Below are positions 1 to 7,320 of a DNA stretch of 13,198 bases, one piece after another. Position 1 is the first letter of the stretch; every line of letters starts with the position of its first letter. This DNA is from an uncultured Rikenellaceae bacterium (GTDB lineage Bacteria; Bacteroidota; Bacteroidia; Bacteroidales; Rikenellaceae). The DNA is taken from contig CAJGBR010000045.1 of the NCBI GenBank assembly GCA_904501625.1, positions 1-13,198 of the forward strand, written 5' to 3'. Made by a program: the position numbers and the translations under genes. The notes under the pieces are model-generated. The model searched no databases, had not been told where the DNA came from, and saw nothing but the letters and a program-made list of their open reading frames with translations.

Positions 1-174
1 ATCAAACCAATTCAAGATAAGGTGTTTAATGCTATTAAACAGATTGCTGAATCAAAACAGTATGATGCAGTTATCGACGTGGCAAGCAACCCAAATATCG
101 TTTACTATTCAAAACGTGTTGACATTACAAATGAAGTAATGTCAAAATTGGGATTAATGAGAACAAATTACTAA
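1..174 (+). CDS. OmpH/Skp family periplasmic chaperone, C-terminal part only
   Basis: Open from the first base of the window to a TAA at 172-174, giving the last 57 residues of a protein whose start lies outside. The segment includes VIDVASNPNIVYYSKRVDIT and ends SKLGLMRTNY. It matches the C-terminal part of OmpH/Skp proteins, where a helix leads into a short strand region (here AVIDV followed by IVYY) and then a 'D(I/L)T..V...L' ending. The family forms trimeric, jellyfish-like periplasmic chaperones that hold unfolded outer-membrane proteins on their way to the BAM complex. The next gene, 12 bp downstream on the same strand, is a second member of the family, so the two are probably cotranscribed tandem paralogues. 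In Bacteroidota such pairs usually follow bamA, which would lie just upstream of the window; this is inference. Confidence 0.8.
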   Translation: MKPIQDKVFNAIKQIAESKQYDAVIDVASNPNIVYYSKRVDITNEVMSKLGLMRTNY

Positions 175-186
175 AAATCTATAATA

Positions 187-732
187 ATGAAAAATTTAAT
201 GAAAATCACACTGGTCATTGCTGCTCTTATCTTCAGCAATATGACATTCGCTCAGACTCCAAAATTCGGCTATATTAATTCTCAGGAATTGCTGTCTATG
301 ATGCCGGAAATTGACTCTGTAAACCTCAAAATGGAGACATTCCAAAAAGACCTCGAAAAACAATTCGAAGAGATGCAGGTTGAATTCAATAAAAAATATG
401 ACGATTACAGCAAAAATGCTGCAACTATGTCTCAGTCAATCCGCGAATATAAAGAAAAAGAATTGTCTCAAATGCAAACTCGTCTGCAAGAATTCAACGC
501 AATTGCTCAACGAGATCTGCAAAATCAAATGGCAACATTGATGAAACCTGTAGTCGAAAAGGCTCGTCAGGCAATCCACAAAGCCGCTAAAGCTAATAAC
601 ATTACAATGGTATTCGATCTGTCTCAATCTACAATCATTTACCACGACCAAGCAAACACTGTTAATATGTTGCCGCTGATAAAAGCTGAACTTAAATTGA
701 AAGCAGCTCCGACTCAGCCTGCTGCAAAATAG
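187..732 (+). CDS. OmpH/Skp family periplasmic outer-membrane-protein chaperone
   Basis: A complete 181-aa protein. Residues 1-22 form a signal peptide (Lys-containing start, hydrophobic core IALVIAALIF-like, cleavage likely after TFA before Gln23), so it acts in the periplasm. Residues 26-40 (KFGYINSQELLSMMP) are the family's first strand and helix. About 45-120 is a long charged coiled coil rich in Lys, Glu and Gln, the tentacle region of Skp. About 135-165 (NITMVFDLSQSTIIYHD) is the return strand, followed by a VNMLPLIKAELK helix. Length is normal for the family. The Ala/Pro-rich tail (AAPTQPAAK) is probably disordered. It is 12 bp behind the partial paralogue and is followed by a strong terminator, so it ends that operon. 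The expected role is delivery of unfolded outer-membrane proteins. Family assignment is firm; the exact client set is unknown. Confidence 0.9.
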   Translation: MKNLMKITLVIAALIFSNMTFAQTPKFGYINSQELLSMMPEIDSVNLKMETFQKDLEKQFEEMQVEFNKKYDDYSKNAATMSQSIREYKEKELSQMQTRLQEFNAIAQRDLQNQMATLMKPVVEKARQAIHKAAKANNITMVFDLSQSTIIYHDQANTVNMLPLIKAELKLKAAPTQPAAK

Positions 733-753
733 TTTGATTGCACATTCAAATAT

Positions 754-785
754 AAAAGGTTGTCCTCCATCGGACAACCTTTTTT
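754..785 (+). terminator. Rho-independent terminator after the ompH pair
   Basis: A 12-bp perfect stem (754-765 with 772-783; core GGTTGTCC/GGACAACC) with a 6-nt loop runs into a T tract at 780-785, starting 22 nt after the ompH stop. The minus-strand reading has a shorter T run (about four), so it could also stop transcription from the convergent rubrerythrin gene. Confidence 0.88.
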
Positions 786-840
786 GTTAATACCTATTAG
801 ATACGACCTTTTCTCAAAATAAAATCAATTGTTCAATTTT

Positions 841-1416
841 TTAATAATTATTTTTCTTGGGTTCAAAATATGCTTGTGCGTGCAGACAAGCTGGACACTT
901 CTCTGGTGCCTTAGTTCCGCGATGAACATATCCGCAATTTCTGCATTGCCATTCGATTTCGTCCTCCATCTCAAAGAATTTTCCTGTCTTCAAACGAGAT
1001 AGAAGTTTTAAATAACGAGCTTCGTGTTCAGCCTCAACCTTTGCAATCATTCGGAACGTAATGGCAATTTCAGGAAATCCCTCTTCATCTGCGATATCTG
1101 CAAATTCTGGGTAGAGATCTGCCCACTCTTCATTTTCACCCTCAGCTGCTGCACGCAGATTGTCCATTGTGGTAGAGATGATTCCGGCCGGATAACACGC
1201 TGTAATCTCAACCATACCTCCCTCCAAATATTTAAAAAATCTCTTTGCGTGTTCTTTTTCCTGCTCGGCAGTCTCCATAAATACACCCGCAATCTGCTCA
1301 TATCCCTCTTTCTTTGCGACACTCGCAAAAAATGTATACCTACTACGTGCCTGAGATTCTCCAGCAAATGATTTTAATAAATTCTGTTCTGTTCGAGTTC
1401 CTTTAATACTTTTCAT
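841..1416 (-). CDS. rbr: Rubrerythrin (non-heme di-iron peroxidase)
   Basis: A 191-aa cytoplasmic enzyme that reduces hydrogen peroxide to water with electrons from NADH via rubredoxin-type partners, protecting anaerobes from oxygen exposure. The N-terminal ferritin-like four-helix domain carries all the di-iron ligands of the family at the expected spacing: Glu20, Glu53-x-x-His56, Glu94, Glu97, and Glu128-x-x-His131. The C-terminal rubredoxin domain (about 155-188) has both iron knuckles, Cys158-x-x-Cys161 and Cys174-x-x-Cys177. Length equals the classical rubrerythrin, and nothing is missing. The start at 1416 is an ATG and gives the typical 'MKSIKGTRTEQNLL' beginning. It is transcribed alone, convergent with the ompH pair and divergent from recQ, from a good Bacteroidota promoter (1454-1484) whose spacer holds a tandem repeat. 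Redox-responsive control is likely for the family, but the regulator cannot be named from the sequence. Confidence 0.96.
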   Translation of the reverse strand: MKSIKGTRTEQNLLKSFAGESQARSRYTFFASVAKKEGYEQIAGVFMETAEQEKEHAKRFFKYLEGGMVEITACYPAGIISTTMDNLRAAAEGENEEWADLYPEFADIADEEGFPEIAITFRMIAKVEAEHEARYLKLLSRLKTGKFFEMEDEIEWQCRNCGYVHRGTKAPEKCPACLHAQAYFEPKKNNY

Positions 1417-1453
1417 AACTATTTCATTTAATTTGTTTGTTTCTATTTTTTGT

Positions 1454-1484
1454 CAAAATTAAGAGTTATATACATTATATACAA
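1454..1484 (-). promoter_or_regulatory. Bacteroidota-type promoter of rubrerythrin
   Basis: On the minus strand a -33 TTG (1482-1484) and a -7 TAATTTTG (1454-1461), an exact match to TAnnTTTG, are separated by exactly 20 nt. This is the layout of the Bacteroidota housekeeping promoter. The predicted transcription start is around 1447-1449, giving a leader of about 32 nt with no Shine-Dalgarno sequence. Confidence 0.75.
1466..1483. repeat. Tandem 9-mer in the rubrerythrin promoter spacer
   Basis: Two adjacent exact copies of TTATATACA (1466-1474 and 1475-1483) fill the spacer between the -33 and -7 elements of the rubrerythrin promoter. A regulator bound here would block or modulate RNA polymerase. 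It may be only AT-rich coincidence, but the exact repetition and the position are notable. Confidence 0.45.
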
Positions 1485-1504
1485 TTTATTTCAATCATTA
1501 ATAT

Positions 1505-1518
1505 CTATTGGTCAATAG
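1505..1518. promoter_or_regulatory. Short inverted repeat between rubrerythrin and recQ (possible operator)
   Basis: CTATTG-GT-CAATAG is a perfect 6-bp inverted repeat with a 2-bp centre, in the divergent intergenic region just upstream of the rubrerythrin -33 element. The size suits a dimeric repressor half-site pair, but a 14-bp palindrome can arise by chance. Confidence 0.25.
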
Positions 1519-1566
1519 TTTTAAATTATATAACTACCAATATCGTGCCGCTATCCTATTTTTTCG

Positions 1567-1574
1567 TATATTTG
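1567..1574 (+). promoter_or_regulatory. -7 element of recQ, implying a very short or absent leader
   Basis: TATATTTG is an exact TAnnTTTG match ending 4 bases before the recQ ATG at 1579. Initiation normally occurs about 4-7 nt past this element, which puts the transcript's 5' end at or next to the start codon. No good -33 TTTG is seen 19-21 nt upstream, so the promoter may be weak or need an activator. Confidence 0.55.
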
Positions 1575-1578
1575 CATT

Positions 1579-3474
1579 ATGTGTGACGTAAAAAAAATTC
1601 TCAAAGAGGTATGGGGGTATGAACAATTCAGACCTCTGCAACGCGATGTAATTGACTCTGTCTGTGCAGGATCGGATACTATCGCATTGATGCCTACCGG
1701 AGGAGGTAAATCTTTGACATACCAGATTCCGACTTTGGCAACCGATGGAATTTGTATCGTTATTACGCCACTGATTGCACTGATGAAAGACCAAGTTGAT
1801 TCACTTCGAAAAAAAGGCATTCTGGCAGCCGGAATACATAGCGGAATGTCACTACAAAAAATTGAGTCAACACTTAACAACTGTCTTTTCGGAGGATATA
1901 AGTTTCTGTATATCGCTCCGGAACGTATTCCAAGCGACATATTCAGCCTCACATTTGCAGAAATGAACGTATCATTAATTGCCGTAGATGAGGCACACTG
2001 TATATCTGAATGGGGACACGACTTCAGACCGGCATATCTGAATATATCCAAACTGAGAGAGATAAAACCTGAGGTTCCGATTCTGGCTCTTACGGCATCT
2101 GCTACACCTAATGTCATCAAAGAGATTACACAAAATCTCAAGCTAAATAGTCCCAAAATACTCAGAATGAGTTTCCGCCGTGACAACATCAGCTACATTG
2201 TACGTCAAACTGAAGACAAACAGTCTATGCTAAGGCATATTCTACAGAATGTCAATGGTTCAGCAATTGTTTATACCCGGACCCGAAATCGATGCGAAAC
2301 CTTAAGCGAATGGCTGAATCAGGAAAACATCAATGCTCTACCCTACCACGGCGGTATGGACAACTTCACCCGCTCTCAACATCAGGATAGTTGGATTAAT
2401 GGAAAAACCAGAGTCATTGTTGCAACCAATGCCTTCGGTATGGGAATAGATAAGCCCGATGTCAGAATTGTTATTCACTATGATTTGTGCGAATCTCTTG
2501 AGGCATACTATCAGGAGGCTGGACGTGCGGGTCGTGACGGCAAACCAGCTTATGCCGTAATCATAACATCGAATGCCGATAAAACTACGGTAAAACGTCG
2601 CATTCAAAACGAATTTCCGGATATTAATACCATCAAAAAAATCTATGATGATATTTTTGTCTATCTGAAGATTCCGTATGACGAAGGACTCGGACTCAAA
2701 AAACAATTTGATCTGAATAATTTTTCGAAACGATACAAGTATTTCCCCCTGACAGTCATCAATGCCATTAAGATTCTCGAAATCAATGGCTACCTCAAAC
2801 TAACCGAACCTTTGGATAATCCTACCCGGATAATCTTTGAAATCAATCGTGAAGAGCTGTACGAGTACAATTTCAAAAACACGATGCTCAACCGAATCAT
2901 ATCAGCAATTTTGAGAAATTATCCCGGAGTCTTCACAGAGTACAAAGCCATCAACGAGGTACAACTTGCAGATTATTTAGCGACTGACGTTAAAACCATT
3001 AGCGAACTGCTTTTGACACTGTCTCGTAAACATATCATTCGTTATATTCCAAGTAGCCACACTCAAATGTTGGTCTTGACTGAAGATCGTATTCCAATTC
3101 CACATCTATTCATTTCGTCACAAAGTTTCCTCATCAGACGCGAAACTTCAATGCAACGGGCACTGATGGTTGTCGAATATGCTGAACAAACATCAAAATG
3201 CAGAAGCCTAATATTGCAGAACTACTTCGGCGACAATAGTTGCGAGGGGTGTGGCAAATGTGACATCTGCCGAGAAAAACGCACTAAACCTGTAGAATAT
3301 ACAGATTCGATGATTGTTAAAATCATATCCGAATCTCCCCGCGATATTAAACAACTTGTCAAACTACTGAAAACGGATTCAGACTTTGCAGTCGAAAGAA
3401 TTCAACAACTGACTAAACAAGGCGTTATTAAACAAGATGAATGCGGGATTATTACTCTCGCAAAACACAATTAA
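1579..3474 (+). CDS. recQ: RecQ-family ATP-dependent DNA helicase
   Basis: A 631-aa 3'-5' DNA helicase of superfamily 2, acting in recombinational repair and replication-fork restart. Visible motifs in order: motif 0 FRPLQ (17-21), Walker A PTGGGKS (39-45), DEAH box (137-140) followed by the RecQ aromatic loop CISEWGHDFRPAY, motif III TASAT (172-176), and motif VI QEAGRAGRD (312-320). The zinc-binding cysteines are Cys541, Cys558, Cys561 and Cys564, with canonical 17-3-3 spacing. They sit about 200 residues further from the helicase core than in E. coli RecQ. The intervening segment (about 345-540) looks helical and may include winged-helix-like parts. Only about 65 residues follow the zinc site, in a short HTH-like segment, and no HRDC domain is present. 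It is therefore probably the shorter second RecQ type of Bacteroidota. The ATG at 1579 is the only sensible start, since the next Met lies in Walker A. The outer-membrane gene follows by 29 bp. Confidence 0.95.
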   Translation: MCDVKKILKEVWGYEQFRPLQRDVIDSVCAGSDTIALMPTGGGKSLTYQIPTLATDGICIVITPLIALMKDQVDSLRKKGILAAGIHSGMSLQKIESTLNNCLFGGYKFLYIAPERIPSDIFSLTFAEMNVSLIAVDEAHCISEWGHDFRPAYLNISKLREIKPEVPILALTASATPNVIKEITQNLKLNSPKILRMSFRRDNISYIVRQTEDKQSMLRHILQNVNGSAIVYTRTRNRCETLSEWLNQENINALPYHGGMDNFTRSQHQDSWINGKTRVIVATNAFGMGIDKPDVRIVIHYDLCESLEAYYQEAGRAGRDGKPAYAVIITSNADKTTVKRRIQNEFPDINTIKKIYDDIFVYLKIPYDEGLGLKKQFDLNNFSKRYKYFPLTVINAIKILEINGYLKLTEPLDNPTRIIFEINREELYEYNFKNTMLNRIISAILRNYPGVFTEYKAINEVQLADYLATDVKTISELLLTLSRKHIIRYIPSSHTQMLVLTEDRIPIPHLFISSQSFLIRRETSMQRALMVVEYAEQTSKCRSLILQNYFGDNSCEGCGKCDICREKRTKPVEYTDSMIVKIISESPRDIKQLVKLLKTDSDFAVERIQQLTKQGVIKQDECGIITLAKHN

Positions 3475-3503
3475 TCGCAATTCACAGGAGTTTATTATAT
3501 TAA

Positions 3504-5318
3504 ATGAACTATAGATTTTGCATAATATCTGCATTGTGTTTGCTGACGCTGGTTGCATCTGCACAGTCAAATCGTCAACATCTGGCTCGTCTTGATTCTT
3601 TATCAAACATCAAAATTGATGAGAGATCTGAAGATTTCTACCGCAAAATCACCATCGGTAAAAAACAGAATATCTCTAATATATTATTCCGATCACTTTT
3701 TATCCACCAAGATTCGGTCAATGTTATCGAGCCTAATTCAATTGTTAATGACGAACAACGTTGGAAAATCTTTGAGAATCGAATCATTGATAAAATCGAA
3801 ATAACGCCCCTTAACGTTTTCCCAGGAGTCGACTCTCTGATGAACTCGTTCCAACGCATTGCCAATAAGACCCACTCGACAACTCGACAAAATACGATCA
3901 GACGTTTTCTGTTATTTAAATCAGGAGAAAAATTTAACGCCCACAAAGTAGCTGCGACTCAGGCTTATTTAAGAGATTTAGATCTGTTCTCTAATGTTTC
4001 ATTTTTAATAACACCATCAACTGAACACCCTGATAAAATTGATATTCATATAGTTACTAATGACAGGTGGAGTCTTGGCGTTGACGTTTCTACTCCGAGA
4101 ATCAACCGACTATACACGGAAATATATGATGATAACATCTTCGGGTTGGGTTACGGGCTCAAACTCAGGACATACTTCCACACCGAAGGATCAATATATG
4201 CCGGCAACCAAATTCAATTCGATATGCCCAATATCTCAGGGTCATTTACAGATATGAGTTTCGTAGCAGGCAGAGGTTATGACAGATATCTTATCGGAAG
4301 CAATATCAATAAAAACATTCTAACAGTCAATAATTTCGGATTCGGAATTTCAGCCAAAAGCGAACGTTGGGATTATGACTTCCTCACTTGCGACTCGACA
4401 CATACCGTTTCAAATGAAGAGTTCAAACTATGGCTCGGAAAATCGTTTAAGATAAACCCAAACAAGGCATTTTTTATTGCAGCTTCAGGCGAAATAACAA
4501 ATTTTCATCTGAGACCAGACGTGAATATAAATCATAATACGCTATTCCACAATAGAAAAATAGCACTATTATCTCTTGGTTTTTATAACGAACAATACTA
4601 TACAAGCCGCTACATTTACGGCTACGGACGTACAGAGGATATACCCTATGGCTACAATTTAACTCTTACAGGAGGTTTTTCATCGTGCGAGTTCGACAAT
4701 CGCTTTTATATCGGATCATCAGCAACAATCAGTTACCCTACTCGCATCGGCCACTTTCAACTCTCGGCAGCTCTAGGGACACGATTCAATTCACATCAAC
4801 TCTGCCAAACTAATATGGATTTAGGTATGGATTGGTTTTCGAATCTGTTCACAGTAGGCAAATCAGCTATTGTGCGACAATTTTTATCCTGCTCGTTGAC
4901 AATGGGGTTCAAACGTCATCAAGGAGAAGGTGAAGTCATTGGGTTTACGTACATATACTCACCTCGTAACCTGAGCCGCAAAGATCTGTTCGGCACTAAA
5001 CGATTGCTGATCAAGTCAGAAACCGTACTATTCTCTGGACTGAACACCTATGGATTTAAATTTGCATTTTTTGGATTTGCCGATGCAGCGTGGCTTGGCA
5101 ATGGAACAATCTTCAAAAACGATTTCTACGGATCAATGGGCATTGGTATCAGAATAAAAAACGAACGTCTGATTTTCCGTACGATCCAATTACGGTTGGC
5201 AATTCCAGTATACAAGAACGGAATTTATTATGGAAACTATGCGCATATTTCACAGGAGCCGAAACTGCGACTGCCCAATCTCAGACCAACGCCCCCTCAA
5301 ATTCTGCAATACAAATAG
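3504..5318 (+). CDS. Outer-membrane beta-barrel protein with POTRA-like domain (Omp85/BamA-related)
   Basis: A 604-aa protein with a signal peptide (residues 1-20, cleavage likely after ASA before Gln21). Residues about 92-186 resemble a single POTRA repeat: the strand IIDKIEITPLNVF, the helix and loop around 'LFKSGEKFNAHKVAATQAYLRDLDLFSNV', and the strand IDIHIVTNDR. From about 190 to the end, alternating aromatic and polar strands (e.g. DDNIFGLGYGLKLRTYF) form a barrel typical of the Omp85 superfamily. It is not BamA, which has five POTRAs and about 850 residues or more in this phylum, and the barrel's signature VRGF/Y loop is not evident. It could be a TamA-like or lineage-specific insertase or transporter. 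An AGGAG 13 nt before the ATG may help initiation, although Bacteroidota rarely use such sites. It probably reads through from recQ and converges on the C11 peptidase gene with a 3-bp gap. Confidence 0.75.
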   Translation: MNYRFCIISALCLLTLVASAQSNRQHLARLDSLSNIKIDERSEDFYRKITIGKKQNISNILFRSLFIHQDSVNVIEPNSIVNDEQRWKIFENRIIDKIEITPLNVFPGVDSLMNSFQRIANKTHSTTRQNTIRRFLLFKSGEKFNAHKVAATQAYLRDLDLFSNVSFLITPSTEHPDKIDIHIVTNDRWSLGVDVSTPRINRLYTEIYDDNIFGLGYGLKLRTYFHTEGSIYAGNQIQFDMPNISGSFTDMSFVAGRGYDRYLIGSNINKNILTVNNFGFGISAKSERWDYDFLTCDSTHTVSNEEFKLWLGKSFKINPNKAFFIAASGEITNFHLRPDVNINHNTLFHNRKIALLSLGFYNEQYYTSRYIYGYGRTEDIPYGYNLTLTGGFSSCEFDNRFYIGSSATISYPTRIGHFQLSAALGTRFNSHQLCQTNMDLGMDWFSNLFTVGKSAIVRQFLSCSLTMGFKRHQGEGEVIGFTYIYSPRNLSRKDLFGTKRLLIKSETVLFSGLNTYGFKFAFFGFADAAWLGNGTIFKNDFYGSMGIGIRIKNERLIFRTIQLRLAIPVYKNGIYYGNYAHISQEPKLRLPNLRPTPPQILQYK

Positions 5319-5321
5319 CCA

Positions 5322-6509
5322 CTACTCGGAATAAAGATATTTATACCAATCAGTCTTTTTGTAGACATTCATAACATTATCTGCTTCGTCAGCCGTCGGA
5401 ATGAAAATCGAGAGTCCGTTAAATTTACGAACCGTAATATCTCGACCGCGGTAATCTCCCACCCACAATGTCGGAGTTGTATACTTAGCAACAATTGCTT
5501 TATTTAACTTCTCATAAAATAATGCACTTCCAGAAGAATCGACCATATGGTCAACATAATCACCAATATCATATGCAAAATGATGACCATAGACCGTTCT
5601 ATCAAACCATTGAACTTTCGAAACATCGACTGAATTACCACCGAATTTTATTATAATATCTTTCAGTTCCGCAGCCATCTCGTCCACATATTTACAATCA
5701 ACTACCGCAATTGTCGCACTGCGTTCGTACGCAGATGCACTCGAGTTGTAGACATCAAAATATTTCTTTGCTATAGTTTTCAGGTCAGCCTGGCCTGTAG
5801 CAAACAATTCCGAGACAATCATCTTGTATGGTAATCCTTCTGACAAAACTTCGGCTGCAGACAACATCATATAATCACATTTTTTTCTCAGAGCCCATAC
5901 GACTTCGATCGCCCCCATATAACACGCATCAAAGGCAATGAAATCATAGACATTATCGGGCAACAATGATGCAATATCTTCTGCCGAGATTCCAGATGAA
6001 GAGAGATTATCTACTCCAAAGTTTTTTGTCATCGGATGGGGACTATTAGTTTCAGATACGGCACGAGTTCCGAAAACAGAACGGGGCATCCAACCGTATC
6101 CGTGTGACCAAAAAATCACACCGTTTGATGGTGCAGGATACATTTCACGCACCTCGCTTAAGACTCCAGCCATCACCTCTTTTTCCAAAGAGTTTTGTTG
6201 TGGATAACTCTTAATCAGTTGTTTCCCCTGATTGGTTATACGATAAAGATGGGGCACATCTCCCTGACCAGAGACATACACAATCAGATTATCAACTGAC
6301 AAATTTGCCGCAGCTGCACCCTTAACCATATCGCTGATATTCATTGATGCAAAACTACTCAAGTCATTATTCGCAGCAATATATACCAATACAGTTCGGG
6401 TTGCTTTCGGTTCATCAAAATCCTCTTCAGTTTTATCATTACTACACCCGAACATCACTACGAGCATAGCAACCATCCACATCGACTTTAAAATCTTAGC
6501 CATCACCAT
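5322..6509 (-). CDS. Clostripain-family (C11) cysteine peptidase lipoprotein
   Basis: A 395-aa protein. Residues 1-21 form a lipoprotein signal ending in the lipobox VMFGC, with Cys22 lipidated, so it is anchored in the envelope. The C11 catalytic dyad is visible: His136 in VIFWSHGYGW and Cys196 in DFIAFDACYMGAIE, each at the end of a hydrophobic strand as in the caspase-like CD-clan fold. C11 enzymes such as clostripain cleave after Arg or Lys and are often self-activated. The upstream segment LVYIAANNDLSSFA is also typical of the family. Met1 (6509) or Met3 (6503) could start the protein; both keep Lys residues ahead of the hydrophobic core. The start lies only 4 bases past the terminator of the OmpH-type lipoprotein gene, and no separate promoter was found. 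The natural substrate is unknown. The gene converges on the outer-membrane protein gene with no terminator between them. Confidence 0.88.
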   Translation of the reverse strand: MVMAKILKSMWMVAMLVVMFGCSNDKTEEDFDEPKATRTVLVYIAANNDLSSFASMNISDMVKGAAAANLSVDNLIVYVSGQGDVPHLYRITNQGKQLIKSYPQQNSLEKEVMAGVLSEVREMYPAPSNGVIFWSHGYGWMPRSVFGTRAVSETNSPHPMTKNFGVDNLSSSGISAEDIASLLPDNVYDFIAFDACYMGAIEVVWALRKKCDYMMLSAAEVLSEGLPYKMIVSELFATGQADLKTIAKKYFDVYNSSASAYERSATIAVVDCKYVDEMAAELKDIIIKFGGNSVDVSKVQWFDRTVYGHHFAYDIGDYVDHMVDSSGSALFYEKLNKAIVAKYTTPTLWVGDYRGRDITVRKFNGLSIFIPTADEADNVMNVYKKTDWYKYLYSE

Positions 6510-6513
6510 TGGT

Positions 6514-6543
6514 AAAAAAGGGGGCTGTCAGAATGTAGCCCCC
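6514..6543 (-). terminator. Intrinsic terminator between the OmpH-type lipoprotein gene and the C11 peptidase gene
   Basis: Read on the minus strand, a 7-bp stem GGGGGCT/AGCCCCC (6537-6543 with 6520-6526) with a 10-nt loop is followed by six Ts (6514-6519). It lies about 26 nt after the lipoprotein gene's stop and ends only 4 bases before the peptidase ATG, so it may act as an attenuator as well as a terminator. Confidence 0.8.
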
Positions 6544-6569
6544 ATATTTTTCTTTTTTTAAAAGTTTAC

Positions 6570-7172
6570 TTATTTTGCTTTTGTAGCTTCCTGAGATTTA
6601 TATTTTTCGTTCAAACCTTTCAGGACCTCTGTTGTAATATTCAATTTTGGATCTGCATTCATAATCGGGCTACCGTTTGAAGTGCTGATTATCATCTTAT
6701 ACTTATAATCCTTATTGAATTCTTTCAGATATTCGATGATACTATAATGAATCTGGTTCATCATCACACGTTCTTCTTCGCCGAGTTCGCTGACTTTTTG
6801 GTCGCGATACTGCAACAATTCGTTTTGACGTGTCTGCAAAGAATTTTGCATATCAATAGCTTGAGCTCTTGTCACCAAACCTTTATTCACTTTTTCTTCA
6901 AACGAACGAGCATCTTGTTGCAATTTTTGACCTTTTGATGTAAGTTCGTTTTCGATTTTCTTTGATTTTTCCTCAAATTGAGCCTTCAAATTGTAATACA
7001 TTGCATAGTTGCTAACCAATGTATCAACATTGACATAAACGATTTCGCCACTACTTGCAACACTTTGTTTAGTTGATTCAGGTGCAACATTTTGCTGATT
7101 TACATTTTTGCAACCACTCAATACGATGAGTGCTGTTACTGCAAAAATCGAAACAAATTTCAATCCTTTCAT
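6570..7172 (-). CDS. OmpH/Skp family lipoprotein
   Basis: A 200-aa third member of the OmpH/Skp family in this window, differing from the other two in being a lipoprotein: hydrophobic residues 7-18 lead to the lipobox VLSGC, with Cys21 as the lipid site. The start of the mature domain (IVYVNVDTLVSNYAMYYNLKAQF) is the family's first strand and helix. About 65-150 is a long charged coiled coil. The closing segment YKMIISTSNGSPIMNADPKLNITTEVLKGLNEKYK matches the Skp C-terminal strands and helix. It is probably a membrane-tethered periplasmic chaperone or scaffold for outer-membrane biogenesis; the tether would limit it to one membrane face. It has its own -7 element (7201-7208), is divergent from dnaB, and ends at a strong terminator before the peptidase gene. 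Confidence 0.88.
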   Translation of the reverse strand: MKGLKFVSIFAVTALIVLSGCKNVNQQNVAPESTKQSVASSGEIVYVNVDTLVSNYAMYYNLKAQFEEKSKKIENELTSKGQKLQQDARSFEEKVNKGLVTRAQAIDMQNSLQTRQNELLQYRDQKVSELGEEERVMMNQIHYSIIEYLKEFNKDYKYKMIISTSNGSPIMNADPKLNITTEVLKGLNEKYKSQEATKAK

Positions 7173-7200
7173 ATTTTTATCTTAGTTAATTTCTAAAATA

Positions 7201-7208
7201 CAAATATA
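7201..7208 (-). promoter_or_regulatory. -7 element for the OmpH-type lipoprotein gene
   Basis: TATATTTG on the minus strand matches TAnnTTTG exactly, 28 nt upstream of the ATG. This predicts a start near 7195 and a leader of about 22 nt. The -33 region shows only a weak TGTTTA-like match. Confidence 0.5.
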
Positions 7209-7291
7209 TAACGAAATTTTCACATTATAAACATTTTTCATTTTTATTTTAAAATTTACTTGCAATGGGCTACATTCCCGAGAAAAAATAT

Positions 7292-7299
7292 TAACTTCG
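7292..7299 (+). promoter_or_regulatory. Probable -7 element for dnaB
   Basis: TAACTTCG, followed by C, matches TAnnTTTG in seven of eight positions and lies 21 nt upstream of the dnaB ATG. No convincing -33 element was seen at the usual spacing, so this is a moderate prediction. Confidence 0.4.
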
Positions 7300-7320
7300 C
7301 TTTCAAATCAGATTTAGTTT

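Noticed and set aside
1551..2189. 212-codon open frame on the minus strand inside recQ
   Set aside because: It lies antisense to the strongly conserved helicase motifs of recQ, has no recognisable domain, and its amino-acid make-up is what the reverse of recQ codons gives.
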